NCBI RefSeq assembly: GCF_028768465.1
Contig: NZ_CP118225.1
Location: 1,717,001 to 1,781,000, forward strand
Direction of reading: 5' to 3'
DNA length: 64,000 nucleotides
Origin: Rhodopirellula sp. P2
GTDB lineage: Bacteria > Planctomycetota > Planctomycetia > Pirellulales > Pirellulaceae
The translations under genes and the position numbers were made by a program. Position 1 is the stretch's first letter; the number at the start of each line of letters is the position of its first letter. Below, one piece after another: positions 26,392-35,055 of the stretch. Under the pieces are notes generated by a model. It saw only the letters and a program-made list of their open reading frames with translations, searched no databases and was not told the DNA's origin.

Positions 26392-27328
26392 ACCGAGTCC
26401 ACTGCCGACAGCAACGATCGAGGCGTTTCAGCGAACGGTGACGCCTGCCGAGCGATTGCCGTTGGCTTGTTGGCTGAACGTGCTGTCGCTCGATGCGGTC
26501 TTGGTCGCGTTGCTATGGCAGTTTGTTTTCATCCTGGCATTCTGTGGGCGAATGCCGCTCTGGTACGAATCGTTCGTCTTGGCCGCCGTCGTGTGGTTGA
26601 TCTACGTCGCCGATCGGTTGTTGGATGGGTCTCGATTGGATCTGTCGCAACCGCATCTGGTCCGCCACCGAATGCATCACCAGCACGCGAGGGTTTGGAT
26701 GCTGACCTGGGTGGCGGTTCTGTTGGCTGCCTGTGTGGTGGTCGTGGCCTGGATGGACGCCGTTGTGATCCGGGTGGGACTGTTGGTTGCAACATCGGTG
26801 TTGGTGTATGGGGCTGGCGTTCACTTCTGGCCAGGACGCTCCACCGTCCGGCACGTTTTCGCGAAGGAAGTCCAGGTCGGTGTGATCTTTGCCTCCGGAG
26901 TCAGCTTGATCGCTTGGTTGGAGGCCCCCAGTGTTTCTTTGGGGGTGGCGTGTGCCGCGTCGGCACTGCTGTTCACGGCGAATTGCTGGGCAGTCGCGCG
27001 GCGAGAGTCGGTGGCGGACCAAAATTACGATGCGGATCGTTCTAGGAATTCACAGCGTGAGTGGGTGGCAGCGTTGGGCGTGGCGGTGGTGGCGGCATTC
27101 AGCGGAGTCGTCGGTTGGTTGCCTTGGCTGACGGTGGTTTGTTTGCTGGGCAGTTCCAGCGCGTTGCTGGCAACAACATGTTGCTGGCGATGGAAGGGCA
27201 GGGGGCTCAGTGAATGGAGCCGCTGGTCGTCATCTGTCGATGTGCGGCGACCTTGGTTTGATCGATGGGTGCCAATGGCCGATTGGTCGCTGATCGTTTC
27301 GCCTGTGATTTGCTGGGCAATTCTTTGA
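26378..27328 (+). CDS. UbiA-like polytopic membrane protein
   Basis: The product is about 316 aa if it starts at GTG 26378, which overlaps the FAH gene by 14 nt; a GTG at 26342 would add 12 residues. Seven or more hydrophobic helices are visible. The first loop carries YVADRLLDGSRLD, an aspartate-rich motif resembling the prenyl-diphosphate-binding motif of UbiA prenyltransferases. The second, less typical motif region reads FAKEVQVGVIFASG. If active, it would attach a prenyl or similar chain to an aromatic acceptor. The match is degenerate, so it may be a non-prenyl relative. The gene ends in a TTGA overlap with the next start. Confidence 0.6.
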   Translation: MQGPEPSPLPTATIEAFQRTVTPAERLPLACWLNVLSLDAVLVALLWQFVFILAFCGRMPLWYESFVLAAVVWLIYVADRLLDGSRLDLSQPHLVRHRMHHQHARVWMLTWVAVLLAACVVVVAWMDAVVIRVGLLVATSVLVYGAGVHFWPGRSTVRHVFAKEVQVGVIFASGVSLIAWLEAPSVSLGVACAASALLFTANCWAVARRESVADQNYDADRSRNSQREWVAALGVAVVAAFSGVVGWLPWLTVVCLLGSSSALLATTCCWRWKGRGLSEWSRWSSSVDVRRPWFDRWVPMADWSLIVSPVICWAIL

Positions 27329-27999
27329 GCGATTCGGTGCAAGGTTATGACCGCCTGGCGCGGTGGTATTGGCTGCTCGAAAAACCCGTTTTTCGCAAGA
27401 GCCTGCAACGGGCTCGCACGGCTTTGCTGGCGGAGTTGCCAGCGGTCCATCGGATTTTGATGTTGGGCGATGGAGATGGACGCTTGTTGGCGGAGGTCTT
27501 GCGAGTGCAGCCCCATGCTCACGTCACCAGCGTCGAACAAAGCTCGGAGATGCTGCGGCTTCAACGCGAGCAGGTGATTCAGTGGGGGGCCAGCGATCGT
27601 GTTCGTTTGGTTTGTCAGGACGCGACGGATTGGAGTGCGAACGGCGAGACGTTCGATTGCCTCATCACGCCGTTCTTCTTGGATTGTTTTCCCGAAGCCG
27701 AGTTGCGTTGTCACCTGCCCAAGTGGTTGGCGTTGGTCGAACAGGGAGGTTGGTTTTATTACATCGACTTCGTGCTTCCTTCCTCGGGGTGGCAGCGTCT
27801 GCGGGCCAAATTTTGGAGCGGTGTGATGCATCGCTTCTTTGCCTGGCAGACCGGGCTCATGTCGCGGTCTCTGGTCGCGGTGGAGCCTTTCTTTGACGCC
27901 GGCGAGTGGAGCGTTCACCGAACAGAGGTGCTCAATCATGGGTTTCTGCAGGCTCGACTGTATCGCCGATTGCCAAGGCAGGATGGGCAGGTGTCCTAG
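27325..27999 (+). CDS. Second SAM-dependent methyltransferase of the PKS operon
   Basis: Starting at TTG 27325 gives a 224-aa protein (MSDSVQGYDRLARWYWLLEK). It also creates a 4-nt TTGA overlap with the UbiA-like stop, the same coupling used between other genes here. Motif I is ILMLGDGDGRLL, motif II SVEQSSEM, and the region FDCLITPFFLDCFPEAEL corresponds to the motif IV area. The C-terminal half is Trp/Phe-rich (GGWFYYIDFVLPSSG), suggesting a hydrophobic substrate. A second methyltransferase would fit stepwise O- or C-methylation of the polyketide. Further upstream in-frame starts (27265) are less likely. Confidence 0.8.
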   Translation: MSDSVQGYDRLARWYWLLEKPVFRKSLQRARTALLAELPAVHRILMLGDGDGRLLAEVLRVQPHAHVTSVEQSSEMLRLQREQVIQWGASDRVRLVCQDATDWSANGETFDCLITPFFLDCFPEAELRCHLPKWLALVEQGGWFYYIDFVLPSSGWQRLRAKFWSGVMHRFFAWQTGLMSRSLVAVEPFFDAGEWSVHRTEVLNHGFLQARLYRRLPRQDGQVS

Positions 28000-28028
28000 T
28001 GGTCTGTTGCAGCTGAATCTTCGGGTAG

Positions 28029-28050
28029 CGAAACTCGTCAAGAGTTTCGA
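28029..28050. repeat. Short inverted repeat in the spacer after the PKS operon
   Basis: GAAACTC and GAGTTTC are 7-bp arms with a 5-nt loop just downstream of the second methyltransferase stop. A similar GAAAGTC/GACTTTC pair follows about 30 nt later. They may act as terminators, but no T-tract follows. Confidence 0.35.
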
Positions 28051-28262
28051 CCGTCCCGTGATCTTCAGAAAGTCTGACGACTTTCGCAACGTCTCGATGC
28101 GATCTATCCGAACATCAAGCTGCGGTCGACCACGAGCGCGGTTGGGAATGGCACTTGTCAGTTTGGGACGCAGCCCCGACGATACTTGACCGCCCGTAGG
28201 CGGCATCGGGTTCCTTTTCGCTTTCAAAACGCTTTGTTTTTGCCGAGAATCGGCACACTTTT

Positions 28263-29045
28263 ATGAATGATTCCACCCTCGATCCTCCTGGTTCCATCGT
28301 TGTAATTGGGACCACGGAGTTGGGGATTGAAGCGGCTCTGTATGGTCGTTTCCTCGGGTACGATGTGACTTTGGTGGGCGGCGCCGACGCCTGGGCTGAC
28401 CGTCCGGACGTCGACGAATCGGCTCAGCGAATCGGTCCCACTTTTCGTGGGGATTGGTTCGGGCGGCATTGGTTGGATGAGCGTGAGCTGGCGGAATGCT
28501 GGGACCTGGCCTCGCCGATGTTGCCGGATCGAAGTCTGTCGCCTTTGGCTTTCAATGCGATCGCGGCGCAGCGTGGCGACGAGATTCCTGCCGCCCTGCC
28601 AGTGACGATTGGCGAGTGGATCCAAGACGGTTTGCTCGCGGTGACTCGGTCCGATTTGCTGCGAGGTCGGGTGTGGCCAAACGTGATGGTGACTTCGGTC
28701 GAAACCGTGGACGTTGTGGTCGAGCCCGATGAAGAAGCGGATGCCGACGATGAGTCCGAGGTTTCCATCCCGCCGGACTACCGGTTGCAGTATCAGAATC
28801 TCGGCGGTGCCGATGACAACGCGCCCGAATCGCAGCAATGCGAATGTGTGATTGTGGCTGGGTTGCCGGAGGAGGCACGCGGTTTCGCCAAGCCCGCCGC
28901 GGATGAGTATTGGTTTGAACTCGCCGGTGCAGAGACCAGCGATGCGGAAGCGATGTTGCGGGAAGGCCAACGCCAAATTGCAGCGATCTATGCGCAGCTG
29001 ATGGGGCGCGAAGAGTTGGACTTGTATCGTCCGCTTCGCGGTTGA
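28263..29045 (+). CDS. Hypothetical protein with N-terminal Rossmann-like fold
   Basis: The 260-aa product opens with SIVVIGTTELGIEAALYGRFLGYDVTLVGG, read here as a dinucleotide-binding beta-alpha-beta unit with GxxxxG spacing. The rest matches no family I recognise. It contains an acidic linker (EEADADDESE, about residues 158-167) and a polar C-terminal helix ending REELDLYRPLRG. The fold suggests descent from an FAD/NAD oxidoreductase that lost its catalytic half. It follows the PKS operon by 263 nt on the same strand but need not be part of it. Confidence 0.6.
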   Translation: MNDSTLDPPGSIVVIGTTELGIEAALYGRFLGYDVTLVGGADAWADRPDVDESAQRIGPTFRGDWFGRHWLDERELAECWDLASPMLPDRSLSPLAFNAIAAQRGDEIPAALPVTIGEWIQDGLLAVTRSDLLRGRVWPNVMVTSVETVDVVVEPDEEADADDESEVSIPPDYRLQYQNLGGADDNAPESQQCECVIVAGLPEEARGFAKPAADEYWFELAGAETSDAEAMLREGQRQIAAIYAQLMGREELDLYRPLRG

Positions 29046-29451
29046 TCGATCGCAAAATGCCGCTGTGAGCGACGCGAGTCGCGTGGTGCGGCCGTTGATT
29101 TACAGAGCCGTTTCGGCGTGGCGGCTTCTTGGGGACGTCTGTTTTGTTCCGACGTCAGTCCTTCTTCATCCCGGTAGGGATGCCAGATGGTAGCCTGGGG
29201 TTGCTGCGTAGCAGCGTACCCCAGGGAAACGAGCCGCGAAAAAACTCACCATCCCGCCGTGGCCATTGGCCACGGCGGGATGGTGAGTGGCGGCGTGGGA
29301 GGGCATGTCCATCGGTGGCGCTATCGCTTGCCGATGGCTACCATCTGATATCCCTACCGGGATAAAAGTAAAGACAAGGGCGATGCCCCTGGCATTCGAT
29401 GAGGATGGCCGTTGGCCAACAAAACCCACTGCAACAACGTAACTTCAAAAG
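29046..29451. other. Spacer dominated by a 202-bp palindromic element
   Basis: Besides the family C element at 29165-29366, this 406-nt convergent spacer contains no gene I can support. Short open frames inside the element reflect its symmetry. The region ends with the hairpin over the AAA+ gene stop. Confidence 0.6.
29165..29366. repeat. Family C palindromic element, copy C1
   Basis: The terminal arms start TTCATCCCGGTAGGGAT and continue through CAGATGGTAGCC; the right end (from GGCTACCATCTG to 29366) is the near-complement, with about 28 of 31 positions matching. Two internal hairpins are perfect or nearly so: CCTGGGG/CCCCAGG around a GCTGC-GTA-GCAGC loop at about 29194-29225, and a 45-nt palindrome at 29244-29288 with 22-bp perfect arms. 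A second copy lies at 46530-46732. No coding content. Confidence 0.9.
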
Positions 29452-29455
29452 TTAC
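29439..29455 (-). terminator. Hairpin overlapping the stop codon of the AAA+ gene
   Basis: GTAACTT-CAA-AAGTTAC forms a perfect 7-bp stem that includes the TAA stop of the minus-strand AAA+ gene. No U-tract follows, so a role in termination or transcript stability is only suggested. Confidence 0.3.
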
Positions 29456-31290
29456 GCTTCGGTTTGGCTGTCCTGTTCGGGGTGAGGTTCGGCGGGAGAT
29501 TTCAGGTCGATCACGGGGCTGCCCCACTGGACGTCCATGGGTTCGCTGCATGAGGTGCAGTTGGTGGTTGTGCCCATCGTGGTGTCTTCGATCACTTGAG
29601 GCGTGTCGCAGTGAGGGCAGGTGACTCGGATCATGCCGCTGGGTTCGGTCATGGCGTCGAGTTGAGCGTCGGTGAGGTCTGGGATTTCGATGTCGGAGGG
29701 CTGAAGCGTCGTCAGCAATTCTCGGGTGATTTCGATGGAGCCTGCGATGCGGTTTGCCAAGCGGCGGACGCTGCGTTCGAACGAGTTGCGAGACGTCCGG
29801 CCGTTGCCGAAGTGACGATCGCGATTGAAGTACAGATGCGTGAAGCCACGCAGGAGTCGACGTCGGCTCTGGGTGGGGATCACGTACTGGGCTTTGGCAG
29901 CGATCAGTTCAAAGATCCGGCACAGGGCCTCGGGGTCGTAGTCGTCGAAGTGCATGGTGGTGCCGACCCGTGAGCTGAGTCCCGGGTTGCTGCGGATCAT
30001 CTTGGTCATCTCTTTGGGGTAGCCCGCCAGAATCACGACCAAGCGGTCGCGTTGGTCCTCCATGCGTTTGAGCAGGGTTTGGATGGCTTCGCGGCCGTAT
30101 TGGTCTTGGCCGCTTTCATCGATCAGCGTGTAGGCTTCATCGATGAACAGCACGCCATCGAGTGCTTCGTCGATTTTCGCGTTGGTCTTGGGGCCCGTTT
30201 GGCCAGCGTATTCGGCGACCAATCCACTGCGATCGGTTTCCACCAAGTGGCCCTTTTCCAGCACACCCAGTCCGCCGTAGATTTCTGCGATGATCCGAGC
30301 GACGGTGGTCTTGCCGGTGCCGGGGTTGCCAACGAAGGCCATGTGCAGGCTGGGTTTGGTCGTGGGCAAGCCGGCTTTGGCGCGGTGGCGTTCCATCGCC
30401 AGGAAGTTCGCCAGCGTTTGGATTTGATTCTTGATGGCATCCAGTCCGATCAAGCGATCCAGTTTGGCTCGTGCGTCGGCCAGGCGTTCTTCGGCGGTTC
30501 GTTCGTCGACTTCAACCGGTTCTTGGAGGGCCGTTTGGGGTTGGTCGACGGAGGCGGGGGGGCCACCACCGGCGCGGGTTGGCTGGGGTTTGTTCGCGGC
30601 GTCGTGGCCGGTGCCTTCATGCAGTCGTTTGGCTTCGGAACGCAACCAGGAGATGGCTTCGCGGGCGTTGTCCAGGTCGGCTTGATGATCCAGCGTGGGG
30701 GACTCAGGCATCTCCGACGAGGCGGTGACGCTGGTGGGTGACTTGGCGACGTGCTTGGCGTTTTCCAGCCCATCGAGCAGGGACTGCAATCGCGTGCGTT
30801 CAGCGCTGCTGTCGTCCCCGTCGACCATCGCGATCAGGTTCGCCATCCGGGTTGCGGCGGTGATGACTTCGCCCCAGCGATCGCGAAGCGAGGGGAGTTC
30901 CAGGAATGGCCGGGTGACTTCGTACCAGGAAAACCCTTCGGCGGTGGTGATCAGCCAGTCGATCGCTTCGTGCAGTTTGCTGCCTTGGACGGTTTCGCCC
31001 CACACGTGTTCCAGGAGGATGCGGCCGAGTTGCCGCTGTTCCAGGTTGCGAGCGCTGCTGGCGGGCACCATGGTGGCAAACACCTTCATCACGAAACCTT
31101 CGTGCAGGTCGGCCATCTGCTGGGGCAGGTTGCGGTTATTGGCTGATGCGGCCTTGTCGGCGCCTGCCAGCCAACCGTAGCTGCCCTCAGCGATTTCACC
31201 CGATTCGACGAACAGATTCAGCGTTTGCTGAAGGGCTTCGCGATACAGCCGAATGGATTGCAGGATCGCGTCGTCGCTGGGGGAACTCAT
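29452..31290 (-). CDS. AAA+ ATPase of the CbbX/SpoVK type with C-terminal zinc ribbon
   Basis: The 612-aa protein has an N-terminal helical region (about 1-180), a Pro/Thr-rich linker, then a CbbX/SpoVK-type AAA+ module. Walker A is GNPGTGKTT (about residue 320), Walker B is GVLFIDEAYTL (about 380), and the sensor region is VVILAGYPKEM. An Arg-rich lid segment follows. The C-terminus adds a four-Cys zinc ribbon (CPHCDTPQVIE...CTSC) and an acidic tail. Family members remodel protein complexes, for example Rubisco activases. The target here is unknown; the zinc ribbon and N-terminal domain probably give specificity. It is divergent from gyrA with a 198-nt shared upstream region. Confidence 0.88.
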   Translation of the reverse strand: MSSPSDDAILQSIRLYREALQQTLNLFVESGEIAEGSYGWLAGADKAASANNRNLPQQMADLHEGFVMKVFATMVPASSARNLEQRQLGRILLEHVWGETVQGSKLHEAIDWLITTAEGFSWYEVTRPFLELPSLRDRWGEVITAATRMANLIAMVDGDDSSAERTRLQSLLDGLENAKHVAKSPTSVTASSEMPESPTLDHQADLDNAREAISWLRSEAKRLHEGTGHDAANKPQPTRAGGGPPASVDQPQTALQEPVEVDERTAEERLADARAKLDRLIGLDAIKNQIQTLANFLAMERHRAKAGLPTTKPSLHMAFVGNPGTGKTTVARIIAEIYGGLGVLEKGHLVETDRSGLVAEYAGQTGPKTNAKIDEALDGVLFIDEAYTLIDESGQDQYGREAIQTLLKRMEDQRDRLVVILAGYPKEMTKMIRSNPGLSSRVGTTMHFDDYDPEALCRIFELIAAKAQYVIPTQSRRRLLRGFTHLYFNRDRHFGNGRTSRNSFERSVRRLANRIAGSIEITRELLTTLQPSDIEIPDLTDAQLDAMTEPSGMIRVTCPHCDTPQVIEDTTMGTTTNCTSCSEPMDVQWGSPVIDLKSPAEPHPEQDSQTEA

Positions 31291-31384
31291 GGCTGGAATC
31301 CGAGGGTGACAAGGGCATCAAAAAGACCGTCGTAAGTATTTGGAAAACAATGGCTTGCGTCAATGTTCAGAAAGCCCCACGGCG

Positions 31385-31413
31385 TTGTGAAAAACGATTG
31401 AACGAGGTAAAAT
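31385..31413 (+). promoter_or_regulatory. Candidate housekeeping-sigma promoter of gyrA
   Basis: TTGTGA (31385-31390) and TAAAAT (31408-31413) are separated by exactly 17 bp, matching the sigma-70 layout, inside an AT-rich stretch. Transcription would begin near 31420, leaving a leader of about 70 nt before the first in-frame start at 31489. Confidence 0.45.
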
Positions 31414-31488
31414 AGGCATTCCAACTTTGGGCCTGCAGATCATCGATCGGCACCCGCCCGTTCCCCCCGCGATAAACGAGCAAATCCC

Positions 31489-34473
31489 TTGGCTGAAGAC
31501 GGCGAAAATCAGGAACCAGGCGACGAAAACGCGGGCGAAGTGAATGGATCCGCAGAGGACAATGGCGGCCAGGAAAGCGGGGCTGACACCACCGACTCAT
31601 CCTCTGGTGGCGGGATGGTCGATCCACCCCGTATTGGAGGTCCTCCCGGTGGTGCCGCACCACCGCCGAGCGATGGTTCCGACCTTCCAGACCCTCACGG
31701 GGGGCACGGTGCGCTTCGGATGGTCAATCTGCCCATTCAAGACGAACTTCGCGAGAGCTATCTGACGTACGCGATGAGCGTGATCGTCAGTCGAGCCTTG
31801 CCCGATGTGCGTGACGGATTGAAACCGTCTCAGCGTCGGATTTTGGTCGCCATGAACGACTTGAATCTCGGCCCCGGCAGCAAGCGGGTCAAATGCGCCA
31901 AAATCTCGGGTGACACCTCGGGGAACTATCACCCGCACGGTGAAAGTGTGATCTACCCGACGCTCGTTCGGATGGCTCAAGAGTGGAACATGCGCTGCTT
32001 GTTGATCGACAAGCAGGGGAACTTCGGGAGCGTCGCGGGATTGCCACCCGCTGCCATGCGATACACAGAAGCTCGCATGGGCGCCGTCGCAGCCGCGATG
32101 TTGGAAGACCTGAAACTCGACACCGTCGACTACATCCCGACCTACGATGAAGCGAGGACCGAACCAACGGTCTTGCCCAGCAAGTTCCCCAACTTGTTGA
32201 TCAACGGCTCAGGCGGGATCGCGGTCGGGATGGCAACCAGCATCCCACCTCACAACCCGACGGAAGTTTGCGATGCCTTGATCAAGTTGATCGAAGAACC
32301 GGACACTTCGATCGATGAGTTGTGTGAGATCATTCCCGGTCCTGACTTCCCGACTGGCGGGATCATCTGCGGCCGCGCCGGCGTGCGTCGCGGTTACAAG
32401 ACCGGACGAAGCACGATGGTGGTGCGTGCCCGTTGCCAAATCGAAGAGATGAAGGGCAACCGGAGTCGCATCGTCATCACCGAGATTCCTTACCAGCAAT
32501 ATCGCGACCGGATCATTGAAAAGATCGCGGCGCTCGTGAACGGAGACCGGATCAAAGGGATCTCTGGAATTCGCGATGAAAGCGATTTGAAGGAACCTGT
32601 TCGCTTGGTGGTCGAACTGAAGCGTGGGGAAGATCCCGATGTGATCTTGAACCAGCTGTATCAGTTCTCGCCGTTGCAGGACACGTTCTCGCTGATCTTC
32701 TTGGCTCTCGTCGACGGCAAGCCTCGCGAGCTGACGTTGAAGGAGATGCTGGCAGAGTTCCTGCGTCACCGTGTCACGGTCATTCGTCGCCGCACACAGT
32801 TTTTGCTTGCTCGTGCCCGGCGTCGCAAACACACCGTGGAAGGTTTGTTGCTGGCACTCGCCAACATTGACGAGATCATTCAAACGATCCGCACCAGCCG
32901 CACTCAGCCTGAAGCGAAAGAACGCTTGATGGGCATCCAGTGCCCCGCATCGATGATGCAGCGGGCGCTTGGTGATGTCGGGTTCAAACAGTTCCAGTTG
33001 GAACGCGGCGAAGCCGATGCGTACACGCTGACCAGTGTCCAGACCGACGAAATTCTTCGCATGCGTTTGGGCCAATTGGTCAACTTGGAACAGGAGAAGC
33101 TCTCGGGCGAACACGCGGAACTGCTGAAGGAAATCATCGACTACATCGAGATCCTGGCTAGCCCCACCCGGATCAATGGCATCATCAAGGATGACCTTGA
33201 GGAGATGAAGCGTCGCTTTGGCAACAAGCGTCGAACCGAGATCAGCAACGAAGAGCTGGGCAACATCGACCTGGAAGATTTGATCACGGAAGAGACGATG
33301 GTTGTTTCCATCAGTCACCGTGGTTACATCAAACGCACCCCGACCAGCGTTTACAACACGCAGCGTCGTGGCGGCAAAGGCATGAAGGGTGCCAAGAGCG
33401 ACACCGAAGATCCAATTGAACACTTGTTCGTTGCCAGCACGCACGCTTATCTGTTGTTCTTCACCACGGCGGGGAAAGTTCGTTGGCAAAAGGTCTATGA
33501 CATCCCGCAGCTTGCTCGCGATGCCAAGGGCCGTGCGATCGTGAACCTGTTGCAGATGGAAGAGGGCGAGCAGATTGCCGAGTGCTTGGCCGTTCGCGAT
33601 TTCAATCAGCCCGGTCACACGATCGTGATGACGACCAAGAGCGGCTTGGTGAAGAAGACTCCGCTCGAACAATACAGTCGACCAAAACGAGGCGGCATCA
33701 TCGCCATCAAACTTCGCGAAGGCGATGAATTGGTGGATGCTGCGGTGGTTGGACCTGGCGATGAAGTCATTCTGGTCACGTCCGACGGCATGGCGATCCG
33801 TTTCCGTGAATCGGATTCGCGTCCGATGGGACGAAACACGTCTGGCGTGAAGGGGATCTCTTTGGTCGGTGACGACGCCGTGGTGGGAATGGTGGTGACC
33901 GATCCCGAAGCGACCCTGTTGACCGTTTGCAAGAACGGTTACGGCAAACGAACGCCGTTTGGTCCCAATGTGGCCGACATTTCCGAAAGCGACTCGGATG
34001 ACAGCAGCGAATCCAGCGAATCCAGCGATTCCAGCGAAAGCAGTGACGACGAAAATGCATCGTCCAGTGGTTCGGCTCGCTATCGCACCCAGAAACGTGG
34101 CGGCAAAGGTCTGCGCGATATCAAGACCAGTGAACGAAACGGCAAGGTGATCGGAATCGCTCGTGTCAACGACGATGACGAGTTGTTCTTGATGACCGCC
34201 AAAGGCAAGCTGCAACGAATCAGTGCGGGCGATATCAACGTGATCGGACGCAACACACAGGGTGTTCGCATCATGAACGTCGATGACGGCGATGAATTGA
34301 TCGCCGTCGTTCGTGTGCCGGCTGAAGAGAACGAAGGCGAAGATTCCGAAGCGGAAGCCACCACTGACGCCGAAGCCTCCGTCGAAGTCGCGGCAGAAAC
34401 CGAGGGCACGACGGAAGCCGAGGGCACGACAGAAGCGGATGCCGGTCCTGAAACGGATGCCGCTCCGGAATGA
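31489..34473 (+). CDS. gyrA: DNA gyrase subunit A
   Basis: The protein has all GyrA features: the [22 protein letters not shown] start of the core (about residue 78), the quinolone region, active-site Tyr192 in AMRYTEARM, and a six-bladed C-terminal DNA-wrapping domain. The GyrA box QRRGGKG at 625-631 distinguishes it from topoisomerase IV ParC. Unusual features are a 77-residue Gly/Asp/Pro-rich N-terminal extension read from a TTG start and a Ser/Asp/Glu run at about 831-862 inside the C-terminal domain. There is also a second GyrA-box-like QKRGGKG at 868-874 and an acidic Glu/Thr-rich tail. No Shine-Dalgarno is seen before TTG 31489, so a later start is possible. No gyrB lies nearby. Confidence 0.95.
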   Translation: MAEDGENQEPGDENAGEVNGSAEDNGGQESGADTTDSSSGGGMVDPPRIGGPPGGAAPPPSDGSDLPDPHGGHGALRMVNLPIQDELRESYLTYAMSVIVSRALPDVRDGLKPSQRRILVAMNDLNLGPGSKRVKCAKISGDTSGNYHPHGESVIYPTLVRMAQEWNMRCLLIDKQGNFGSVAGLPPAAMRYTEARMGAVAAAMLEDLKLDTVDYIPTYDEARTEPTVLPSKFPNLLINGSGGIAVGMATSIPPHNPTEVCDALIKLIEEPDTSIDELCEIIPGPDFPTGGIICGRAGVRRGYKTGRSTMVVRARCQIEEMKGNRSRIVITEIPYQQYRDRIIEKIAALVNGDRIKGISGIRDESDLKEPVRLVVELKRGEDPDVILNQLYQFSPLQDTFSLIFLALVDGKPRELTLKEMLAEFLRHRVTVIRRRTQFLLARARRRKHTVEGLLLALANIDEIIQTIRTSRTQPEAKERLMGIQCPASMMQRALGDVGFKQFQLERGEADAYTLTSVQTDEILRMRLGQLVNLEQEKLSGEHAELLKEIIDYIEILASPTRINGIIKDDLEEMKRRFGNKRRTEISNEELGNIDLEDLITEETMVVSISHRGYIKRTPTSVYNTQRRGGKGMKGAKSDTEDPIEHLFVASTHAYLLFFTTAGKVRWQKVYDIPQLARDAKGRAIVNLLQMEEGEQIAECLAVRDFNQPGHTIVMTTKSGLVKKTPLEQYSRPKRGGIIAIKLREGDELVDAAVVGPGDEVILVTSDGMAIRFRESDSRPMGRNTSGVKGISLVGDDAVVGMVVTDPEATLLTVCKNGYGKRTPFGPNVADISESDSDDSSESSESSDSSESSDDENASSSGSARYRTQKRGGKGLRDIKTSERNGKVIGIARVNDDDELFLMTAKGKLQRISAGDINVIGRNTQGVRIMNVDDGDELIAVVRVPAEENEGEDSEAEATTDAEASVEVAAETEGTTEAEGTTEADAGPETDAAPE

Positions 34474-34556
34474 TCCTGGGTTTGGTCCGCGTGCCTTGTT
34501 CAAAAGCAACGGGTTGAGTTGCTCTTCGGGCTGGGCCAGGAATCACCTGCAATCAC

Positions 34557-34583
34557 GCCGCTGCTTTGAAACAAAGCAGCGGC
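34557..34583 (+). terminator. Hairpin downstream of gyrA
   Basis: GCCGCTGCTTTG-AAA-CAAAGCAGCGGC is a perfect 12-bp stem with a 3-nt loop, 83 nt past the gyrA stop. It lacks a U-tract on both strands, so intrinsic termination is uncertain, but no other strong hairpin lies closer. Confidence 0.45.
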
Positions 34584-34736
34584 GACTCATCCAGGTGGCT
34601 TCGCCTGTGGGGTGTTTGCCAGTGCAGAATCACTGGCAGGGAACAGCCATTGCCAGGGCAAGGCTCGGCCTCCGGTCCTGGGAAGCAGCCCGAACGGCTT
34701 GCGACGCCTTCAGCGACGGCGTTGGATGTTTCTTTC

Positions 34737-35021
34737 TCAATAACGAATCGAGAATTTTTCGCGATCCGGCAGCGGGTCGCGGTCAGCGATCGACGTCTCG
34801 TTGATCTTTCTTTCCATCGAGTCGCCAATCCGGCGAAGCAGTTCACGCAGGTCTTTTTCCGGCCCTTGCACGTCCAGAAGGACATCTCCGTCGGGTTCGT
34901 TGCGAACGAAGCCCGTCACGTTGAGGCCACGTCCTTGATGAATGGCGTTGGCTCGGAATCCAATTCCCTGCACATCGCCTCGATAGCGAACGACCTTCCG
35001 CATTTGTTTGGTAGCTTTCAT
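34737..35021 (-). CDS. acyP: Acylphosphatase
   Basis: Acylphosphatases hydrolyse carboxyl-phosphate bonds, for example in acetyl phosphate or 1,3-bisphosphoglycerate, in the cytoplasm. The 94-aa product from ATG 35021 has the phosphate loop GDVQGIGFRANA with catalytic Arg23, and Asn41 in VTGFVRNEPDGDV. These are the same residue numbers as in the well-studied mammalian enzyme. Starting at 35003 would remove six residues. It is divergent from the phosphatase gene at 35056, only 34 nt away, so their promoters must overlap or face into each other's coding sequence. Confidence 0.92.
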   Translation of the reverse strand: MKATKQMRKVVRYRGDVQGIGFRANAIHQGRGLNVTGFVRNEPDGDVLLDVQGPEKDLRELLRRIGDSMERKINETSIADRDPLPDREKFSIRY

Positions 35022-35055
35022 TGGATTATGGTGACGGCGACTTTCAGTTTCGACA

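Noticed and set aside
29129..29429. Short open frames on both strands with similar translations (FIPVGMPDGS-like)
   Set aside because: They lie inside palindromic element C1 and recur in C2. The similarity of the two strands follows from the inverted-repeat structure, not from coding.
32209..34509. A 766-codon open frame on the minus strand
   Set aside because: It is antisense to gyrA. High GC in the third codon position of gyrA keeps stop codons rare on the opposite strand.
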